DNA of 7,379 nucleotides, from positions 1 to 7,379 of the forward strand of contig CAMEZU010000091.1 of the NCBI GenBank assembly GCA_945947925.1. The letters run 5' to 3'. The notes under the pieces were generated by a model. That model saw only the letters and a list, made by a program, of their open reading frames with translations. It did no database searches and was not told the origin of the DNA. A program made the translations under genes and the position numbers. This document shows, piece after piece, positions 6,270 to 7,379 of this stretch (the stretch's first letter is position 1; every line of letters starts with the position of its first letter). The DNA is from an uncultured Verrucomicrobiota bacterium. GTDB lineage: Bacteria; Verrucomicrobiota; Kiritimatiellia; RFP12; UBA1067.

Positions 6270-7193
6270 ATGACGAACGACGCGCTTGAGGAACTCGGAC
6301 GGAAGATGGACGCTCTCGGTCTCTGGGAGCTGATGATGCCGTTCAACTACGTCGTCAAGCCTGCCGGCACGGTCTTTCCGTATTTCTGCTCCCTGCTCGG
6401 CGGCGACGGCAATCCGGTCAAGATCCGGTTCCTCATGATCGAGGGCTGGCAGACGTTCCACGATTTCGTCCACACGCGCGTCGACCGCAACTACGGCTAT
6501 TACTCGACGCCGATGGAGCTTCCCCATTTCGAGCTCGTCGTTGCCAAGGACGGCGTCTTCAGCGTCTTTCGCCACGACCCTGGCTTCATGCCGCGCGCCC
6601 TGACCGAGGCCGAGCGTCCGCTCGTCGCGAAGATCCTCTGGGAGGCCTACGGCGTGATGATGCGCGTCGAGTCCGACCGCAAGCTCCCGCTCCGCTTCGC
6701 GTCCGAGAAGTCGATGTTCGCGCGCGTCGAGGAACCGGCCGGCACGTGGTCCGACCGTCCCCTCGAGATTCCGGAACCCCGTCCCTACGTCGAGAACGTC
6801 TCCTTTCCGAAGAGCCTGCTCTCCAAGGCGAAGGACGTGCCGTTCGTGCAGTCCGAGACGATCGAACTCGACCTGCGCCTTATGCCGAACCTGATGACCA
6901 AGGAGGTCCGTCCCCGCTGCGCCTACCAGCTGACGGCCATCGTGTCCGATACCGGCGCGCGCATCATCTCCGACCGCACCTCGGTGACGCCTGACGGTGG
7001 ACTCAAGGCCCTCTGGGAGGGGATGCCCCAGCGCGTCCTGATGCGGCTCGTCGAGCGCGGCAGCATCCCGGGCGAGATCAAGGTGCTCTCCGGACGCGTC
7101 TTTCGCCTCCTGCGTCCGCTCTGCATCGACCTTCCGTTTAAACTTTCGCTTCACGACAGACTTCCTCTCCTTGAAGAAGCCTTTCGAATGTGA
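6270..7193 (+). CDS. Uncharacterised protein resembling DUF7309/DUF6930 proteins
   Basis: This is a 307-residue soluble protein with no signal peptide or membrane helix. The N-terminal half (about 4-165) has LGLWELM (16-22), an FPYFCSLLGGDGNPVKI segment (36-52) and FLMIEGWQTFHDF (54-66). This resembles the opening of the DUF7309 family, in which a Trp-Glu helix is followed by strands reporting on a small gene-product-like fold. The C-terminal part (about 195-304) ends with IPGEIKVLSGRVFRLLRPL (266-284) and LHDRLPLLEEAF (294-305), close to the pattern I associate with DUF6930. I recall both only as families of unknown function, so no reaction is proposed. The start lies 4 bp after the GspF-type gene and lacks a clear Shine-Dalgarno, suggesting coupling. 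Its last codons contain the promoter of the following tRNA gene. The gene is convincing; the family assignment is from memory and moderate. Confidence 0.75.
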   Translation: MTNDALEELGRKMDALGLWELMMPFNYVVKPAGTVFPYFCSLLGGDGNPVKIRFLMIEGWQTFHDFVHTRVDRNYGYYSTPMELPHFELVVAKDGVFSVFRHDPGFMPRALTEAERPLVAKILWEAYGVMMRVESDRKLPLRFASEKSMFARVEEPAGTWSDRPLEIPEPRPYVENVSFPKSLLSKAKDVPFVQSETIELDLRLMPNLMTKEVRPRCAYQLTAIVSDTGARIISDRTSVTPDGGLKALWEGMPQRVLMRLVERGSIPGEIKVLSGRVFRLLRPLCIDLPFKLSLHDRLPLLEEAFRM

Positions 7194-7199
7194 TAAAAT
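7171..7199 (+). promoter_or_regulatory. Promoter of tRNA-Thr, inside the end of the preceding gene
   Basis: TTGAAG (7171-7176) and TAAAAT (7194-7199) are separated by 17 bp, and TGA before TAAAAT gives an extended -10. The RNA start is expected near 7206, about 9 nt before the mature tRNA. The -35 and the spacer lie in the last codons of the DUF gene, and the TGA of the extended -10 is that gene's stop codon. Confidence 0.72.
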
Positions 7200-7214
7200 A
7201 TTTCTCGTTTTATC

Positions 7215-7289
7215 GCCGGGGTAGCACAATGGCAGTGCATCTCATTTGTAATGAGAGGGTTGCGGGTTCGACTCCTGTTCCCGGCTCCA
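7215..7289 (+). tRNA. tRNA-Thr, anticodon UGU, CCA encoded
   Basis: All arms can be drawn. The acceptor is GCCGGGG (7215-7221) with TCCCGGC (7279-7285), including one G-U pair. The D stem is GCAC/GTGC (7224-7227, 7235-7238). The anticodon stem is TCTCA/TGAGA (7240-7244, 7252-7256) with loop TTTGTAA. The T stem is GCGGG/CCTGT (7262-7266, 7274-7278) with loop TTCGACT. The anticodon is TGT at 7247-7249, reading ACA and likely other ACN threonine codons. The variable region is short (5 nt), the discriminator is T7286, and CCA is encoded at 7287-7289. No pseudogene signs are visible. Confidence 0.96.
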
Positions 7290-7293
7290 TTCG

Positions 7294-7321
7294 AATGAAG
7301 AATGGACAATGAAGAATGGAG
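7294..7321 (+). repeat. Two-copy 14-bp tandem repeat between tRNA-Thr and ridA
   Basis: AATGAAGAATGGAC (7294-7307) is followed directly by AATGAAGAATGGAG (7308-7321), 13 of 14 bases identical. The second copy supplies the Shine-Dalgarno GGAGG (7318-7322) of the next gene. GAATGG within each copy (7300-7305, 7314-7319) is complementary to CCATTC (7287-7292), which includes the tRNA CCA. Confidence 0.75.
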
Positions 7322-7328
7322 GATGATT

Positions 7329-7379
7329 GTGATCGAGACGATTGCCACTGAGAACGCGCCGAAGGCGCTGGGGCCGTAC
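7329..7379 (+). CDS. ridA: RidA-family (YjgF/YER057c/UK114) protein, N-terminal fragment cut by window end
   Basis: The first 17 codons read MIETIATENAPKALGPY. This matches the conserved opening of RidA proteins (T-x-NAP-x-A-x-GPY, normally followed by SQA). RidA enzymes are trimeric and hydrolyse reactive enamine/imine intermediates, such as 2-aminoacrylate from serine or threonine dehydratase, to the keto acid plus ammonia. The GTG at 7329 is preferred as start because GGAGG (7318-7322) lies 6 bases upstream. An in-frame ATG at 7323 abuts the Shine-Dalgarno directly and is less likely. It lies 39 bp after the tRNA and has no obvious promoter of its own, so it may be read from the tRNA promoter. 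Being next to tRNA-Thr and downstream of serA is suggestive for serine/threonine metabolism but could be chance. The active-site Arg lies outside the window. Confidence 0.82.
   Translation, partial: MIETIATENAPKALGPY

Noticed and set aside
7183..7297. Eight-base direct repeat TTCGAATG at 7183-7190 and 7290-7297 on both sides of the tRNA, like attachment-site remnants
   Set aside because: Too short and with a self-complementary core, no integrase or other mobile gene nearby, and both copies lie in explained sequence.
7151..7348. A 65-codon minus-strand frame across the tRNA and repeats
   Set aside because: It is the translated complement of a tRNA gene and its flanks; such frames are a common false call.

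Overview
The window is about 7.4 kb of GC-rich bacterial chromosome (above 60 % G+C by eye). All eight genes and the tRNA lie on the + strand, packed almost end to end. It opens inside the last part of a V/A-type ATP synthase operon (subunit I, then subunit K). The I-K gene order at the operon end is the one known from Chlamydia, Treponema and Borrelia. Together with the clostridial-like short SerA, the GspF-type protein and the high G+C, this makes me lean towards the Verrucomicrobiota/Kiritimatiellota/Lentisphaerota side of the PVC group, perhaps from a gut or other anaerobic habitat. The placement is an inference and a spirochaete-like host is not excluded.

Region 1 (1-3746) reads as one transcription unit. 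It holds the C-terminus of ATPase subunit I, the two-hairpin rotor subunit K with a complete-looking sodium site, a 610-residue polytopic membrane protein of YfhO/GT-C type, a stand-alone acyl carrier protein that overlaps it by 4 nt, and a 255-residue protein with an FlbD-like N-terminus and a histone-like basic linker. A hairpin without a U-tract follows the last stop codon.

Region 2 (3747-7193) starts with a clear extended -10 promoter and a dyad at the predicted RNA start. It holds serA (short ACT-containing 3-phosphoglycerate dehydrogenase), a PilC/GspF-family inner-membrane protein and an uncharacterised 307-residue protein resembling DUF7309/DUF6930 proteins. The three genes are separated by 22 and 4 nt and are probably cotranscribed.

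Region 3 (7171-7379) holds a promoter inside the end of the previous gene, tRNA-Thr(UGU) with an encoded CCA, a small tandem repeat, and the first 17 codons of a RidA-family gene cut by the window end.

Most of this is housekeeping. No mobile element, CRISPR array or defence cassette is visible. The least ordinary parts are the membrane protein-ACP-FlbD-fusion trio attached to the ATPase operon, the predicted Na+ specificity of that ATPase, a SerA lacking the usual catalytic glutamate, and two promoters sharing a nearly identical 16-bp -10 region.
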